Shown here: positions 45,711 to 56,302 of the stretch, piece after piece | How the letters are laid out: each line of letters starts with the position of its first letter | Numbering within the stretch: position 1 is the first letter of the stretch | Source of the DNA: Sedimentibacter sp. | Lineage (GTDB): Bacteria; Bacillota; Clostridia; Tissierellales; Sedimentibacteraceae | DNA: 64,000 bases | Direction: 5' to 3' | NCBI GenBank assembly: GCA_018436705.1 | Contig: JAHDLA010000019.1 | Span: 62,001-126,000 of the forward strand | Made by a program: the position numbers and the translations under genes | The notes under the pieces: model-generated | The model's input: the letters and a program-made list of their open reading frames with translations, nothing else | Databases searched by the model: none | What the model was told of the DNA's origin: nothing

Positions 45711-46430
45711 TTAGCATAATTCTAAATAATTAACTCCGTCCTCAGGTATTATTATATCAATGCCTGAATCATCGCAATACTTGCCTGACACGAACAATGT
45801 GTAGTGCATTCTTGGAGCAAAGTCTACATTAAGTGTTGTTACATCCTTTTTATTTGACTTTTCCCTCAATGTAATTGTATATCTCCCTGAAGGTATTCCT
45901 ACATTATTTGAAGCACCACCGAAATTCACTCCGGAAAACAGTATTGTTTTATCAGATGCTGCCAGCTCAAAGTCCGGTGCATGGGATGCAAGGTTTATTA
46001 ACCTCACTGCTGACATTTTCCCGGGAATTGATTTTTGCTTTGCTTCTGGAATCATTAATACACTAATATCAGTAGGATCTCTGTCGTCTTCAGCGATTGC
46101 TCCTGTGTAAACAAGGTTACGTTCTATGTCTATAGCTGATTCAAAGATTAATTTCTTCGGTTCACCGGATTCAAAAATTTTCACATTATAAACCCCAGGT
46201 GTAAACTGCGCATATCTTGTAAAACCACCTCTTTTTAGCCCTTCTGCCATAATTATTTCATTAACTTGGACATCAAGAGCCTTATCATATGTGTTAAGTA
46301 TTCTTAAATAAGATTTTTTGCAGTAACAGCTGCTCACTTGATTATATATTTGATTCTTATAATCCAGGTTGTTTTTCCATTGAGGATATGTAGAGTACGG
46401 ATTATTATATACATTGTTTAAATTATTCAT
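45711..46430 (-). CDS. DUF4397 domain protein
   Basis: A 239-residue protein. Residues 1-40 are rich in Asn and Tyr (NNLNNVYNNPYSTYPQWKNN). Residues 40-150 and 135-239 resemble two DUF4397 beta-sandwich repeats (SYLRILNTYDKALDVQVNEI; SAVRLINLASHAPDFELAAS). There is no signal peptide or anchor. DUF4397 proteins are common in spore formers and often secreted, but function is unknown. The Asn/Tyr-rich head hints at a coat- or surface-associated protein; that is only inference. Confidence 0.8.
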   Translation of the reverse strand: MNNLNNVYNNPYSTYPQWKNNLDYKNQIYNQVSSCYCKKSYLRILNTYDKALDVQVNEIIMAEGLKRGGFTRYAQFTPGVYNVKIFESGEPKKLIFESAIDIERNLVYTGAIAEDDRDPTDISVLMIPEAKQKSIPGKMSAVRLINLASHAPDFELAASDKTILFSGVNFGGASNNVGIPSGRYTITLREKSNKKDVTTLNVDFAPRMHYTLFVSGKYCDDSGIDIIIPEDGVNYLELC

Positions 46431-46493
46431 TAATTCACCCCTTTTCTTATGTAATATTATATGAAAAGGAATGTTAAACGTTCAATAAAATGG

Positions 46494-47018
46494 TTAAACG
46501 AAGCTTTCGGGAAAATCAACATATTTTACAATTAATGACACAAATTTCTCCAAGTAGTGCCTATCGTTTTCATTAAACCTGTCTACAACTGGGCTGTCAA
46601 TGTCCAGTACTCCCACAAGCCTGCTTTCTTTAATAATAGGAATAACTATCTCAGAATTTGAATTCGAATCGCAAGCTATGTGTCCTGGAAATTCATGCAC
46701 ATTTTTAACAAGCTGAGTTTCTTCCTTTTTTGCAGCTGCACCGCATACTCCTTTTCCAAGTTTTATATGTGTGCATGCCGGCTTCCCCTGAAAGGGTCCA
46801 AGAACAAGCTCATTGTTTTTGTACAAGTAAAATCCAGCCCAGTTAATATTATCAAGTAAAAGCCATAGAACTGCGCTGGCATTAGACAAGTTTGCAAGCC
46901 AGTCATGTTCATCACATATTAAAGCTGTAAGCTTCATATTAATGTAGCTGTACAGCTTGTCTTCTGATTCAAAATTAATTTTTTCTATATTATTCATTAT
47001 ACGGGTTTCAATAGCCAT
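46494..47018 (-). CDS. Free methionine-(R)-sulfoxide reductase, GAF-domain type
   Basis: A 174-residue GAF protein of the YebR/fRMsr family, which reduces free methionine-R-sulfoxide. Conserved features: NWAGFYLYKNNELVLGPFQG, then three cysteines in GKPACTHI, GKGVCGAAA and HIACDSNSNSE, matching the catalytic and resolving positions, and VGVLDIDSP. Cytoplasmic. The ATG at 47018 is preceded by AAGGAG at about ten bases. Consistent with oxidative-damage repair in an anaerobe. Confidence 0.93.
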   Translation of the reverse strand: MAIETRIMNNIEKINFESEDKLYSYINMKLTALICDEHDWLANLSNASAVLWLLLDNINWAGFYLYKNNELVLGPFQGKPACTHIKLGKGVCGAAAKKEETQLVKNVHEFPGHIACDSNSNSEIVIPIIKESRLVGVLDIDSPVVDRFNENDRHYLEKFVSLIVKYVDFPESFV

Positions 47019-47089
47019 GCTATTGATTTCTCCTTCATAAATTTTAGAATATTATATCGTATATATGCAAAAAAGTGAAAGCTTCCATT

Positions 47090-47764
47090 TTACTCCTCTG
47101 AAAGAACTCCCCTGACAATCAGTCTGTCCGTATATGTTATCATAGGTGTGCAAGTAATCATAGTTACTGTGGCATCCTCCGTACTGTCCAGAACCCATAC
47201 ATCTTCCGGGTTGACTACAAAAGATTCTGTTACAATATATGTGTACGTCTCTGCATCTTTCTTCAGTATAACTTGATCACCAGGCTCCAGCTCATCAATT
47301 CTTCTGAAAAAATGCCCATATACATAATTTCTGTGACCCAAAAGAACACAGTTCCCTTTTTCACCTGGATTTGCTGTTTTCGGATAATGTCCAACAGTAT
47401 ATTTAAGAGCTCTATCATCTGTACCTTCAAGTATTGCCGATTTTACATTTAATTTCGGTATTTCTATTATTCCACTTATTTCTTTTCCCTCAAGATATTT
47501 TTCAACGGGGCTTTTTTCTTCCTTAACATCCTCAACCTTCTCTTCCTCTGTCTCCTGTTTTATTTCCTCATCAGGTATCTCCACCTCAGGTTGAACAGCC
47601 TCCGGCTCTTTATTCACATCAGAATTTAGCATGCTAATGTGCTTGTCATACTCCTCGACAAGTTTCTTTTGATAATAAGATGTACTTATTTTTTGATATA
47701 ATGCTATTGATATAATTGCTATTCCTGTAATAATTAATATATAAGGCAAATATTTTTTTAGCAT
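47090..47764 (-). CDS. Class D-like sortase
   Basis: A 224-residue membrane transpeptidase. An N-terminal anchor helix (about 6-24) is followed by a Glu/Lys-rich linker (50-85) and the sortase barrel. The catalytic triad is visible: His in VLLGHRNYVYG, Cys in TMITCTPM, Arg in YTDRLIVRG. The absence of a C-terminal membrane segment excludes class C pilin sortase, and the TLxTC-like motif favours class D. It sits directly downstream of a large LPNTG protein, its probable substrate, separated by a strong hairpin. Confidence 0.9.
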   Translation of the reverse strand: MLKKYLPYILIITGIAIISIALYQKISTSYYQKKLVEEYDKHISMLNSDVNKEPEAVQPEVEIPDEEIKQETEEEKVEDVKEEKSPVEKYLEGKEISGIIEIPKLNVKSAILEGTDDRALKYTVGHYPKTANPGEKGNCVLLGHRNYVYGHFFRRIDELEPGDQVILKKDAETYTYIVTESFVVNPEDVWVLDSTEDATVTMITCTPMITYTDRLIVRGVLSEE

Positions 47765-47784
47765 ACCATTATCCTCTAAAAATA

Positions 47785-47808
47785 GAGAGGGGCACGACAG
47801 CCCCTCTC
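47785..47808 (-). terminator. GC-rich hairpin between adhesin and sortase genes
   Basis: GAGAGGGGC and GCCCCTCTC form a perfect 9-bp stem with a six-base loop, followed on the minus strand by TATTTTTA. It lies 11 bases after the adhesin stop, so sortase is probably made by partial read-through, or from its own weak promoter. Confidence 0.85.
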
Positions 47809-47818
47809 CTAAATTAAT

Positions 47819-50800
47819 CTAAACAATTCTTCTTCTGAAGTATAGTGCCGCTCCGGCCAGTATCATCATTAATCCTATGGCCATTAAAAGCCAAGTGTTT
47901 AAAAACGAGCCTGTATTAGGCAGTGTATCAACAGTATCCTGAGGCACGTCTGGGTCATCTATTGTTTCCCATCCCATCGGTACATTAGGATCCTCTATGA
48001 GAACAGAAGAAGGTACATTCCTAAATTTGTAGCTGTATGTCTTATCTCCAGCAACATCAATATTCATAGTTTCATCTACAATTTCATATCCTTCAGGAGC
48101 CTTTGTTTCTTTTACGGTATATTTCCCATTCTTAAGGTTCTCAAACATAACTTTTCCGCTTTCGTCTGATACGGCAGTTTCTATAATTCGATTATTCTCA
48201 TCATATAGTGTAAACTCCGCTCCCGGAAGGGCCATGGAATTTTCGTCTACCTTAAGAATTGAAATATTTCCAGTAGCTACAACTGTAGTTGGTACATCAG
48301 GTGTTCCTGGAGTTCCAGGTGTTCCTTCAAGTTTATTCACAAAGCTCAACTCAACAGTCTTATCGCTTTTAACAGTAACTGAAATTGTCTTATCGCTCAG
48401 TTCATATCCTTCTGGAGCCTGAACTTCTTTTATCGTATATCTTCCAACTGGCACATCTTCAAACACTGCGCGCCCATCAGAAGTTTCAATATTCTGCAAT
48501 GTAGAGCCGTTTTCGTCAATCAAACTGAACCATGCATTTGAAAGAAATTTTCCTTCTTCATCAGTCTTGATTATTACAATACTGCCTGGCTTTTCAGGTT
48601 CTTCTTTCTTGTTTGTGAATGTATATGTCTTGGTAGCTGAATCACTGATTGAAACTTCGGTCTCATTCTCTTCCAAAACATATCCCTCAGGAGCTTTTGT
48701 TTCCTTCAGAACATATTCTCCCGGTTCCAAATCCTCAAAAGATATTGTTCCCTTAGAACCTGTAACTCCTTTGTCAACAACTTTTCCGTCTTCATCATAC
48801 AATGTAAATTCTGCTCCGGAAAGAACCTTTTTATCCTCGTTGGTTTTCTTAACTACAACCTTTCCATAAAGCGGAGTTACTTCGCCACCGCCTGATGATT
48901 TTTTGGTGTTTGTTACTGTTAGGCCGTCTTCGGATTTCCTGTATCCGCTTGGAACAAAATCATTGCCATCTTCATCTACTTCTTTTACTGAATAGATATA
49001 TGCGTTTCCATTTTCATCTGTTTTATCTACATCTTCCCAAGTTGCTTCTTCTGTTCCGCTTGGCAATTCTTTAATTTCAACGTCTGCTTTTTCTAATTCT
49101 CCACCTTCAATCTGTCTATGTAATTCAAACCAAATTGTAGGTCTTGAAGAAGGTCCGCCGCTCCATACTTTTGTAGCAGTTACATCTTTCTTTGTATAAG
49201 TGTTTGTAACTGTTAGGCCATCTTCGAATTCTACGTATTTTTCCAATGCAAAATCATTACCTTCTGCATCTGATTCATGTACCGAAAAAATATATTCTCT
49301 GCCATCAACGTCAGTCTTTGTAAGACCAGTCCAAACAACTTCTGTTGTTCCGGCTGTCAGTTCTTTAATTTCAGCTTCTGGCACTGCTTCCGGATCCCCG
49401 CCTTCTACGTGCCTATAAAGTTTAAACCACACTGCTGGTCTTTCTACTGTTCTGCCTTCAGGTTCTCCGGCCCATACTTTCACTGCCCTTGCACTTGCAT
49501 CTGTTGGGCTGACATAATGGTTTGTTACTGTTAATCCATTCTCTGCTTTTACATAGTTTTCAGGAGTAAAATCATTGCCTTCTGAATCTACTTCTTTAAC
49601 AGAATATATGTAGTCCACACCATCAATATTGGTTTTATCTAAGGCTTCCCAGATTATTTCTGTTGTTCCGTTTTCCAGTTTTTTAATTTCTGTTCCCGGT
49701 ACTTCTTCTAACTCTCCGCCCGGTAATTGTCTGTGCAGTTTAAACCATACTGCTGGTCTAGGGCTTGTACCGCCATCCCATTCTTTAATGCCGGTAACAT
49801 TGATTTTTTCTTTGGTGTTTTCAAAATCAACTTGCTTAATATTTTCTACGTCATTATCATATGCAGTATCCACTACGATTTCCACTTCATCTTCTTCTCC
49901 ATCGAGCAGAACATATCCATTTGGCGCTGCCGCTTCTCTTAGATAGTATGTCCTAAGTGGTAAGTTTCCTATCTTCAAAACACCATTTACTGTGACAAAA
50001 GGTTCCTCTTGGGTAAATTCTACCCTATTGTTATTTAATTCGTACCATAGAGTGAATGTTGCTTCATTATTAGTGATAATTTCATCTGTCTCTGCATCTA
50101 CTTTGGTTACTCTTAGCGCTCCTCTATCAGATGCCCATTCTCCGCCTACGCTGGAGAATTGCCTTGCTGTTAATTTATCCGATTCTTTGGTGACATTCTC
50201 TACAGTATTCCCTTCCAATAAGATTGAATTGCTTATTTCGCCGCTTGTTGTTGTTACAACGGTTTTATATTTTAGGATTAATGTATCTTTTAAATCATCA
50301 TTCAATGTAACCGTCAAAACATTTTCTTCATTATCTGTTGTGCTTACAGCAAGCGTATAGTCTGTTCCCTCTACTAGAGCTTCATTTGGATCTTGTAGTT
50401 TAAAGATTTCAAGGCTACCGTCTATATAGACATGCCCTGCACTGATTGTATCTGTAATAACAGCGTTTTTAATGATGGATAAACTTTCATTCACTTTAAC
50501 TTTCCAATCGACCTCATCACCTGTAAACACTTTATTATCTGCTACACCTAATGCACTTTTGTCTAAGAAAGTATTGTACTTATCATAATTAACAGTTGCA
50601 GAATAAGGATAGTCTACACCGCCGACTGTAACTTTTGCGTTGTTGGTGTAGAGTCCTGCTGAAATATCAGGCACTGATGTTGTGAATTCAATTGCATATC
50701 TTTCCTTTACCTCGAAACCACTAAAATCTACAGTAATTGCACCACTAGTGGTGGTATATACTTTGTAAACATCAGGATTTAGTTCAATATTATTAAATTC

Positions 50801-53347
50801 CGTATTTCCATCAACTCGAACATTATACCCAAGTACTCGAACACTAGATTCGTCAATATTTCCTGCATAGTCTAAAATATCTGTCACTGAAACACCTGTT
50901 CCAAGATTCAGTCCTTGATAGTTAATGTATAGCCGCCATAGAATCTTTCTTTCAGCACCGCTTACCCAGCCGTTACCCATAACTTCTTTATCATTAACGT
51001 GCATTATGTGTATTAATTGCCCTTCTTTTTTACCACTGTTCCAAGAGTCTGTTCTTACAGTTGTGTATGCGTCATCTTCTGCATCAATTGTATTACCATT
51101 CTCGGTTGTTCCATCAAATTTAGCTTTGTTTTTGTAAGTTTTTTTCTCACCTTCGTTAGAATGAGGAATTAATAAATCGCCATTCACTTCTTTTTGAGGG
51201 TCATAAGAGGTGGTATAAGTAACTACCAACTTACCGTCAACTATTGCTTGGTTAAAGGTAATGGTAAACCCATTCTGGTAACCATCACCAATCGGAGCTA
51301 ACGTATATGCAGAACTAGCAAGTTCATATCCACCTAAAGTAACTTTTATTGTTTCCGGCAACAGAATCAGTCCGTTATTGGGGAATGTATCTGTTATAAC
51401 AAATCCAGATTTAATATCCTCTCTTACTGGATTTACATTTACGCGCCAGCCGATTGTCTTTTCATTGTAATCAATTCCAGCAAAACTCTTCGTATATGTA
51501 TTTGCTTTTGGATTTATTACAACCTCTCTAGAGCTTCCGCCTTCACCAACACCATCGCCAGTCATTCCAACACTGTTTATAAAGCTATTGATTGTAAAAT
51601 CTGTGATTTTAGATGTGTATTTAATAGTAATGGTTTCTGTACCAACATTCGGCAACATAATTGTCAGCAAAGTTTTCCCATCATTTGCTCCACCATTTGT
51701 AGTATCAATGCTAAGAGTTATACCAGCGAAATCGTCTCCTATGATCTCAACATTTTCTTCATCAAGGTATAATCCTGCCGGTAGCGTATCTGTTACTGTT
51801 ACAGTACCTAACGGATGCTTTGCCTTATTAACAGTTACTGTCCAAGTAATAGTCTTGTTTTCATAACTAACATTGTCTACTCCTACTTTTTCAAGAATCG
51901 GATCTCTGTTAAAGGTAACTGTTGCGTCATCATCATTTAATTTGTCGGCGCCATCATAGAGCGTTGCTTCGTTGGTAAACCCATTATCCTTTAGATACTC
52001 GCCATCATTTACTTCGCTCCAATCAACCGTTGTATCAAATATGATTCTATAGGCATCATCTGATGTTAAATTTCCTAAGTTCATAGGAAATCCAGCAAGT
52101 GAATCTTCATCAGGATGAGAATCGCCTTCATACCATTTATCACCATTTTGGGTAATTTTAACAACTTTGATACTACCTTCCACTATAGTTAATCCGTCTG
52201 GCAACTTCTCTTCTACACTGGCATCTGTAATCTCTTGTCCATTTTTGTTGACATCAATTGTCCATCTTATGGTATCAGTTTCGGCGCTTGTTAGAATTTG
52301 TCCGTTCTTTTCAATCGGATTACTTCTTGTCAACCCCCATACTGTTGAACTTGCCGGCAAACTTGTTTCACCATATTTAAAAGCTGCATTGTTGGTAAAG
52401 GACTCTGCCGTGTAATCTTCAATGTCCGTTGTAAATTGAACCCTATAGCCGGTAAAAGGTTCCATCTTACCTAAGTTGATTGGAAAACCGGCTGGAGTTG
52501 AAAGTGAAGCTTCCGCTCCGGGAGTTATATTTCCATTAAGGCCAATATTTAAAACATTAATCTTAAAATCTCTGGCATCTCCTAATCCTACTGGAATAGT
52601 ATCCTCTAATGTCGCTTCTGTTATTAATTCATCATTGGTATTGATTACATCAATTGTCCAAGTTATTTCTCTTGCATTCTCTTGACTGTCAGGATGCCCC
52701 TCCTTATCAATACTGCTTAATGTTTCCATAGGTCGTGCCATTACTGTAATATTATTATCGCTGCCATCATGAAATGGAATTTCTTGCACAATATTTTCTT
52801 GGAATTTTTCCAGGTTGAATTCTAAGCCAAGATCAACATAACCGTTTTTGACATTGTCTTTTTCAATATTTTCATTGAATTCAAACTTTAATTCCCGACC
52901 ACTAATGCTGTATGTCCCTACAATTGTTTCATCAACTATTATATTCTCTCCGGAAACATCAACCATTTCAAATGCATCGGAAAGTTGGATTGTTGCTATA
53001 TCTCCTGCTTGTGCCTTCGGGTCAACATCTTCTGTGTCCCAAGTATATCTTACCTGTACTACAGTATCGTCATCTATTGTTATGATATCTTTATCATTAA
53101 TAGGCGTACCATTAATTGTCATCGAGCCAAAATCAAATATATTACCCAAATTTCTTTGTGGTCCTGCTAATGTTGCTTGAATTGCTGATGGCGTTGTTGT
53201 TTCCGATAACGGATGCAAAGAATCTTCAGATAAATCCTCTTTTGAAGTTGTATCTCCATAAGCAAAGCTGCCTGGCATCATAAGCTGAAATATCATCATA
53301 AACATCAAAACCATACTGATAACTTTTGCTCTTTTAATTCTCTCCAT
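47819..53347 (-). CDS. Large LPXTG surface adhesin with isopeptide-type domains
   Basis: An 1842-residue cell-wall-anchored protein. A signal peptide spans residues 1-30. Residues 45-190 form a collagen-adhesin-like head, then about seven ~125-residue repeats run to about 1070, each with an xITWTxxVN...VTDTLPxGL pattern. A SpaA-type domain (about 1071-1175), three Cna_B domains (about 1179-1484; each with KxWxGG, WFxLHR, YxYSVKEVD, GLTVTN) and three SpaA-type domains (about 1489-1782; each ending ETKAPEGY-like) follow. LPNTG at 1809, a hydrophobic helix and RRR complete the sorting signal. GGAGG precedes the ATG at 53347. Such proteins bind host or matrix ligands; no ligand can be named. Confidence 0.93.
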   Translation of the reverse strand: MERIKRAKVISMVLMFMMIFQLMMPGSFAYGDTTSKEDLSEDSLHPLSETTTPSAIQATLAGPQRNLGNIFDFGSMTINGTPINDKDIITIDDDTVVQVRYTWDTEDVDPKAQAGDIATIQLSDAFEMVDVSGENIIVDETIVGTYSISGRELKFEFNENIEKDNVKNGYVDLGLEFNLEKFQENIVQEIPFHDGSDNNITVMARPMETLSSIDKEGHPDSQENAREITWTIDVINTNDELITEATLEDTIPVGLGDARDFKINVLNIGLNGNITPGAEASLSTPAGFPINLGKMEPFTGYRVQFTTDIEDYTAESFTNNAAFKYGETSLPASSTVWGLTRSNPIEKNGQILTSAETDTIRWTIDVNKNGQEITDASVEEKLPDGLTIVEGSIKVVKITQNGDKWYEGDSHPDEDSLAGFPMNLGNLTSDDAYRIIFDTTVDWSEVNDGEYLKDNGFTNEATLYDGADKLNDDDATVTFNRDPILEKVGVDNVSYENKTITWTVTVNKAKHPLGTVTVTDTLPAGLYLDEENVEIIGDDFAGITLSIDTTNGGANDGKTLLTIMLPNVGTETITIKYTSKITDFTINSFINSVGMTGDGVGEGGSSREVVINPKANTYTKSFAGIDYNEKTIGWRVNVNPVREDIKSGFVITDTFPNNGLILLPETIKVTLGGYELASSAYTLAPIGDGYQNGFTITFNQAIVDGKLVVTYTTSYDPQKEVNGDLLIPHSNEGEKKTYKNKAKFDGTTENGNTIDAEDDAYTTVRTDSWNSGKKEGQLIHIMHVNDKEVMGNGWVSGAERKILWRLYINYQGLNLGTGVSVTDILDYAGNIDESSVRVLGYNVRVDGNTEFNNIELNPDVYKVYTTTSGAITVDFSGFEVKERYAIEFTTSVPDISAGLYTNNAKVTVGGVDYPYSATVNYDKYNTFLDKSALGVADNKVFTGDEVDWKVKVNESLSIIKNAVITDTISAGHVYIDGSLEIFKLQDPNEALVEGTDYTLAVSTTDNEENVLTVTLNDDLKDTLILKYKTVVTTTSGEISNSILLEGNTVENVTKESDKLTARQFSSVGGEWASDRGALRVTKVDAETDEIITNNEATFTLWYELNNNRVEFTQEEPFVTVNGVLKIGNLPLRTYYLREAAAPNGYVLLDGEEDEVEIVVDTAYDNDVENIKQVDFENTKEKINVTGIKEWDGGTSPRPAVWFKLHRQLPGGELEEVPGTEIKKLENGTTEIIWEALDKTNIDGVDYIYSVKEVDSEGNDFTPENYVKAENGLTVTNHYVSPTDASARAVKVWAGEPEGRTVERPAVWFKLYRHVEGGDPEAVPEAEIKELTAGTTEVVWTGLTKTDVDGREYIFSVHESDAEGNDFALEKYVEFEDGLTVTNTYTKKDVTATKVWSGGPSSRPTIWFELHRQIEGGELEKADVEIKELPSGTEEATWEDVDKTDENGNAYIYSVKEVDEDGNDFVPSGYRKSEDGLTVTNTKKSSGGGEVTPLYGKVVVKKTNEDKKVLSGAEFTLYDEDGKVVDKGVTGSKGTISFEDLEPGEYVLKETKAPEGYVLEENETEVSISDSATKTYTFTNKKEEPEKPGSIVIIKTDEEGKFLSNAWFSLIDENGSTLQNIETSDGRAVFEDVPVGRYTIKEVQAPEGYELSDKTISVTVKSDKTVELSFVNKLEGTPGTPGTPDVPTTVVATGNISILKVDENSMALPGAEFTLYDENNRIIETAVSDESGKVMFENLKNGKYTVKETKAPEGYEIVDETMNIDVAGDKTYSYKFRNVPSSVLIEDPNVPMGWETIDDPDVPQDTVDTLPNTGSFLNTWLLMAIGLMMILAGAALYFRRRIV
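48000..48880 (-). repeat. Three tandem SpaA-type repeats in the adhesin gene
   Basis: Three protein repeats of about 80-95 residues, each starting with a K-x-D/N strand (VVVKKTN, IVIIKTD, ISILKVD) and ending with an E-x-APEGY segment. The Lys and Glu positions are those that form internal isopeptide bonds in pilins. Between the second and third is a Gly-Thr-Pro spacer. Confidence 0.8.
48900..49810 (-). repeat. Three tandem Cna_B repeats in the adhesin gene
   Basis: Three units of about 300 bases with strong DNA similarity; the segment coding GLTVTN recurs near 48915, 49210 and 49520. Recent duplication or recombination between units is likely. Confidence 0.8.
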
Positions 53348-53807
53348 TTTAATTTCCTCCTTTCTTTTATTTTTATTTAAAAGCATAAATGCTGATAAAT
53401 ACAATATAATTATTTTTTAGTGTACTGCTTGCGCATCTTAATTGATGCAAGGCATAGCACAATTACTACGATAACACATCTTTTTAAAAAAACATATAGA
53501 ACAATTGTTACCAAGATTCATAAATGTTTATTTTTAAATATATGAAACGTTTAAACTACACTGCATTATCTTCGGTTAAAATAATACATAGCAAGAGTCA
53601 CAACACATTGTTTATATCCACTATGCATACAACCTAAACATAAATTATTATTTTTATCCGAATAGTAACCAATAGTTAAGTGTTAATTACCGTTCGATAT
53701 AAAATCCAGTAAAATTTTGGGACTAACATTGTTAATATTAGTAAACAATAAAATAGGCCGCTGAATTCAGCGGCCGGATTAATAAAAATGTCGTTGTTTT
53801 GCATTTT
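53348..53807. other. Intergenic region upstream of the adhesin gene
   Basis: About 460 bases, AT-rich. It contains an imperfect hairpin (53428-53451; CTTGC/GCAAG with inner ATC/GAT) in the likely adhesin leader, and the leuS terminator near 53756. I could not place a convincing promoter for the adhesin, and see no gene here. Confidence 0.55.
53756..53775 (-). terminator. Terminator of leuS
   Basis: A perfect 20-base palindrome (GGCCGCTG... central AATT) 33 bases after the leuS stop, followed on the minus strand by TATTTTATTG. Confidence 0.85.
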
Positions 53808-56219
53808 TTATTTAACAACTATGTTGTAAATTTTGCCAGGAACATAAATTTCTTTCACTTGTGTTTTTCCTTCAAGGTATTTATTAATATTTTCATCGTT
53901 AACAGCCAATTTCCTTGCGGTTTCTTTATCAGCATCTTTGGAAATCATAATTTTGCCTCTTACTTTACCGCTTACCTGAACAGGAAGTTCTATTACATCA
54001 TCAACTGTTTTTTCTTCGTTCCACACAGGCCAGCTTGACTGGTTTAACATTCCTCCGAAATTCATTTCTTCCCAAATTTCTTCGGTTATATGAGGAGCGA
54101 CAGGGTTCAACAGCGTTATAAAAGTCTTCAATTCTCCTCTTGTTATATAACTATCTGCCGTTACATCATTGACAAAGCTCATCATTGCAGCTATTGCAGT
54201 ATTGTACTTCATGGCTTCATAGTCCTCTGTTACTTTTTTTATTGTCTTATGCATAAGAGAAGTATGCTTTTCTGAATATCCTTCCTCTTCAGTTGCAATT
54301 TCCTGAAGCTTCCATGTTCTGTCAAGAAACCTTTTGCATCCTTTAACGCTTGAGTCATTCCATATTGCATATTTTTCATAATCGCCTATAAACATAATAT
54401 AGGTTCTTAATGTGTCTGCACCGTATTCTCCAATTATATCATTAGGATTTACTACATTTCCTCTTGATTTAGACATCTTTTCACCGTCAGAACCAAGAAT
54501 CAACCCCTGCGCTGTACGTTTCGCATAAGGCTCTTTAAATGTTACTGCCCCTATATCATAAAGGAATCTGTGCCAGAATCTTGAATAGATCAAGTGTCTT
54601 GTAACGTGCTCCATTCCTCCGTTATACCAGTCTACAGGACCCCAGTATTCAAATTTCTCTTTAGATGCTATAGCATCATGGTTATGCGGATCTATATATC
54701 TCAGGAAGTACCACGAAGAACCTGCCCATTGAGGCATAGTGTCGGTTTCTCTCTTTGCATCTTTACCGCAAGCAGGACACTTAACATTAACCCATTCAGG
54801 AATATTCGCTAAAGGAGATTCCCCCGTTTCTGTAGGCTGATAATTTTCAACGTCCGGTAGTGTTACCGGCAGTTGATCTTCAGGTACAGGAACCATACCA
54901 CAATGAGGACAATGAATTATTGGAATAGGCTCTCCCCAGTATCTTTGTCTATTAAACGCCCAGTCCTTCATTTTATAATTCGTTTTTGGCTCGCCAAGTT
55001 TATTTTCTTTTATATATTCTATTATCTTAGCAATAGCTTCTTTAACTCTAAGACCGTTTAAGAAACCAGAGTTAACTAATATTCCGTCTTCAACATCAGT
55101 AAAAGCTTCTTCTTGTACGTTTCCGCCCTCAATAACTTCAATTATAGGTATGTTAAACTTCTTAGCAAACTCCCAGTCTCTTGTATCATGAGCAGGAACA
55201 CCCATTATTGCTCCTGTTCCGTAACCCATCATTACGTAGTCTGCAACCCATACAGGCACTTCATCTCCGGAAAACGGATTTACAGCTGTAAGTCCTTTTA
55301 TTTCAACGCCGGTTTTATCTTTTGCCAGCTGAACCCTTTCAAATTCTGTTTTCTTTCTAGACTGCTCCTGATAGTCATGAATTTCATCCATATTCTTTAT
55401 TCTTGAAGCATATTTTTCAATAAAAGGATGCTCAGGTGCAATAACCATAAATGTTACGCCAAACAAAGTATCCGGTCTGGTTGTAAACACTCTTAATTCG
55501 TCATCCGTATCTTTCAGTTTAAAATCCACTTCGGCGCCATATGAACGTCCTATCCAGTTTTCCTGTTCAAGCTTTATTCTTGGCAAGAAGTTAACTTCAT
55601 TAAGACCATCTAACAGTTTGTCGGCATATTCTCTGATTTTCAGGAACCATACATCTTTTTCAAGCTGTACTACTTCGCTGCCGCACCTGTCGCATACTCC
55701 GTTTTGTGATTCTTCATTTGCAAGAACCACCTTGCAGCTGTTGCAGAAGTTAACATATGTCTTATCTTTGTATGCCAAGCCGTGCTTAAATAGCTGAACA
55801 AAAATCCATTGCGTCCATTTATAGTATTCAGGATCAGTTGTATCAACAGTTCTAGACCAGTCAAAAGAATACCCTGCTGCCTTAAGCTGCTGTGTGAACA
55901 CTTTAATATTTCTGTCTGTTACCACTCTTGGATGTATTCCTGACTGAATTGCATAGTTTTCAGTTGGAAGTCCGAATGCATCCCATCCTATTGGAAAAAG
56001 AACATTATAGCCTTCCAGCCTTCTCTTTCTCGAAATTACTTCAAGAGAAGTGTATGCTCGAATATGTCCAACGTGCAGACCTACTCCGGACGGATACGGA
56101 AATTCCACCAAACCATAGAATTTCTTTTTCTCAGAGTTATCATCTGCTTTAAATATCTCTTTATTTTCCCAAATTTCCTGCCATTTTTTTTCAATTACTC
56201 CGGGATTGTATGATTTCAT
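53808..56219 (-). CDS. leuS: Leucyl-tRNA synthetase
   Basis: Class I synthetase of 803 residues, the usual bacterial size. It has the HIGH-type motif in [17 protein letters not shown], an editing (CP1) domain with [20 protein letters not shown], and KMSKS in [14 protein letters not shown], then an anticodon-binding domain. It charges tRNA-Leu. A T-box leader precedes it, so expression rises when tRNA-Leu is uncharged. Confidence 0.98.
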   Translation of the reverse strand: MKSYNPGVIEKKWQEIWENKEIFKADDNSEKKKFYGLVEFPYPSGVGLHVGHIRAYTSLEVISRKRRLEGYNVLFPIGWDAFGLPTENYAIQSGIHPRVVTDRNIKVFTQQLKAAGYSFDWSRTVDTTDPEYYKWTQWIFVQLFKHGLAYKDKTYVNFCNSCKVVLANEESQNGVCDRCGSEVVQLEKDVWFLKIREYADKLLDGLNEVNFLPRIKLEQENWIGRSYGAEVDFKLKDTDDELRVFTTRPDTLFGVTFMVIAPEHPFIEKYASRIKNMDEIHDYQEQSRKKTEFERVQLAKDKTGVEIKGLTAVNPFSGDEVPVWVADYVMMGYGTGAIMGVPAHDTRDWEFAKKFNIPIIEVIEGGNVQEEAFTDVEDGILVNSGFLNGLRVKEAIAKIIEYIKENKLGEPKTNYKMKDWAFNRQRYWGEPIPIIHCPHCGMVPVPEDQLPVTLPDVENYQPTETGESPLANIPEWVNVKCPACGKDAKRETDTMPQWAGSSWYFLRYIDPHNHDAIASKEKFEYWGPVDWYNGGMEHVTRHLIYSRFWHRFLYDIGAVTFKEPYAKRTAQGLILGSDGEKMSKSRGNVVNPNDIIGEYGADTLRTYIMFIGDYEKYAIWNDSSVKGCKRFLDRTWKLQEIATEEEGYSEKHTSLMHKTIKKVTEDYEAMKYNTAIAAMMSFVNDVTADSYITRGELKTFITLLNPVAPHITEEIWEEMNFGGMLNQSSWPVWNEEKTVDDVIELPVQVSGKVRGKIMISKDADKETARKLAVNDENINKYLEGKTQVKEIYVPGKIYNIVVK

Positions 56220-56302
56220 TATTTACCTCCATAGTCAATTTAAATTTAAAAAAATATGAACTTCTCTGTTGCTGCTCACAAGAAGTATAATTGTGGAACC
56301 AA

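Noticed and set aside
48234..53180. Many plus-strand open frames inside the adhesin gene
   Set aside because: They are antisense shadows of a repetitive gene; no ribosome sites or recognisable proteins.
53655..53697. CCGAA and CGTTCG in inverted orientation upstream of the adhesin, resembling a PurBox pair
   Set aside because: The CGAA-to-TTCG spacing is 30 bases, not 26, the arms do not match, and no purine gene is adjacent.
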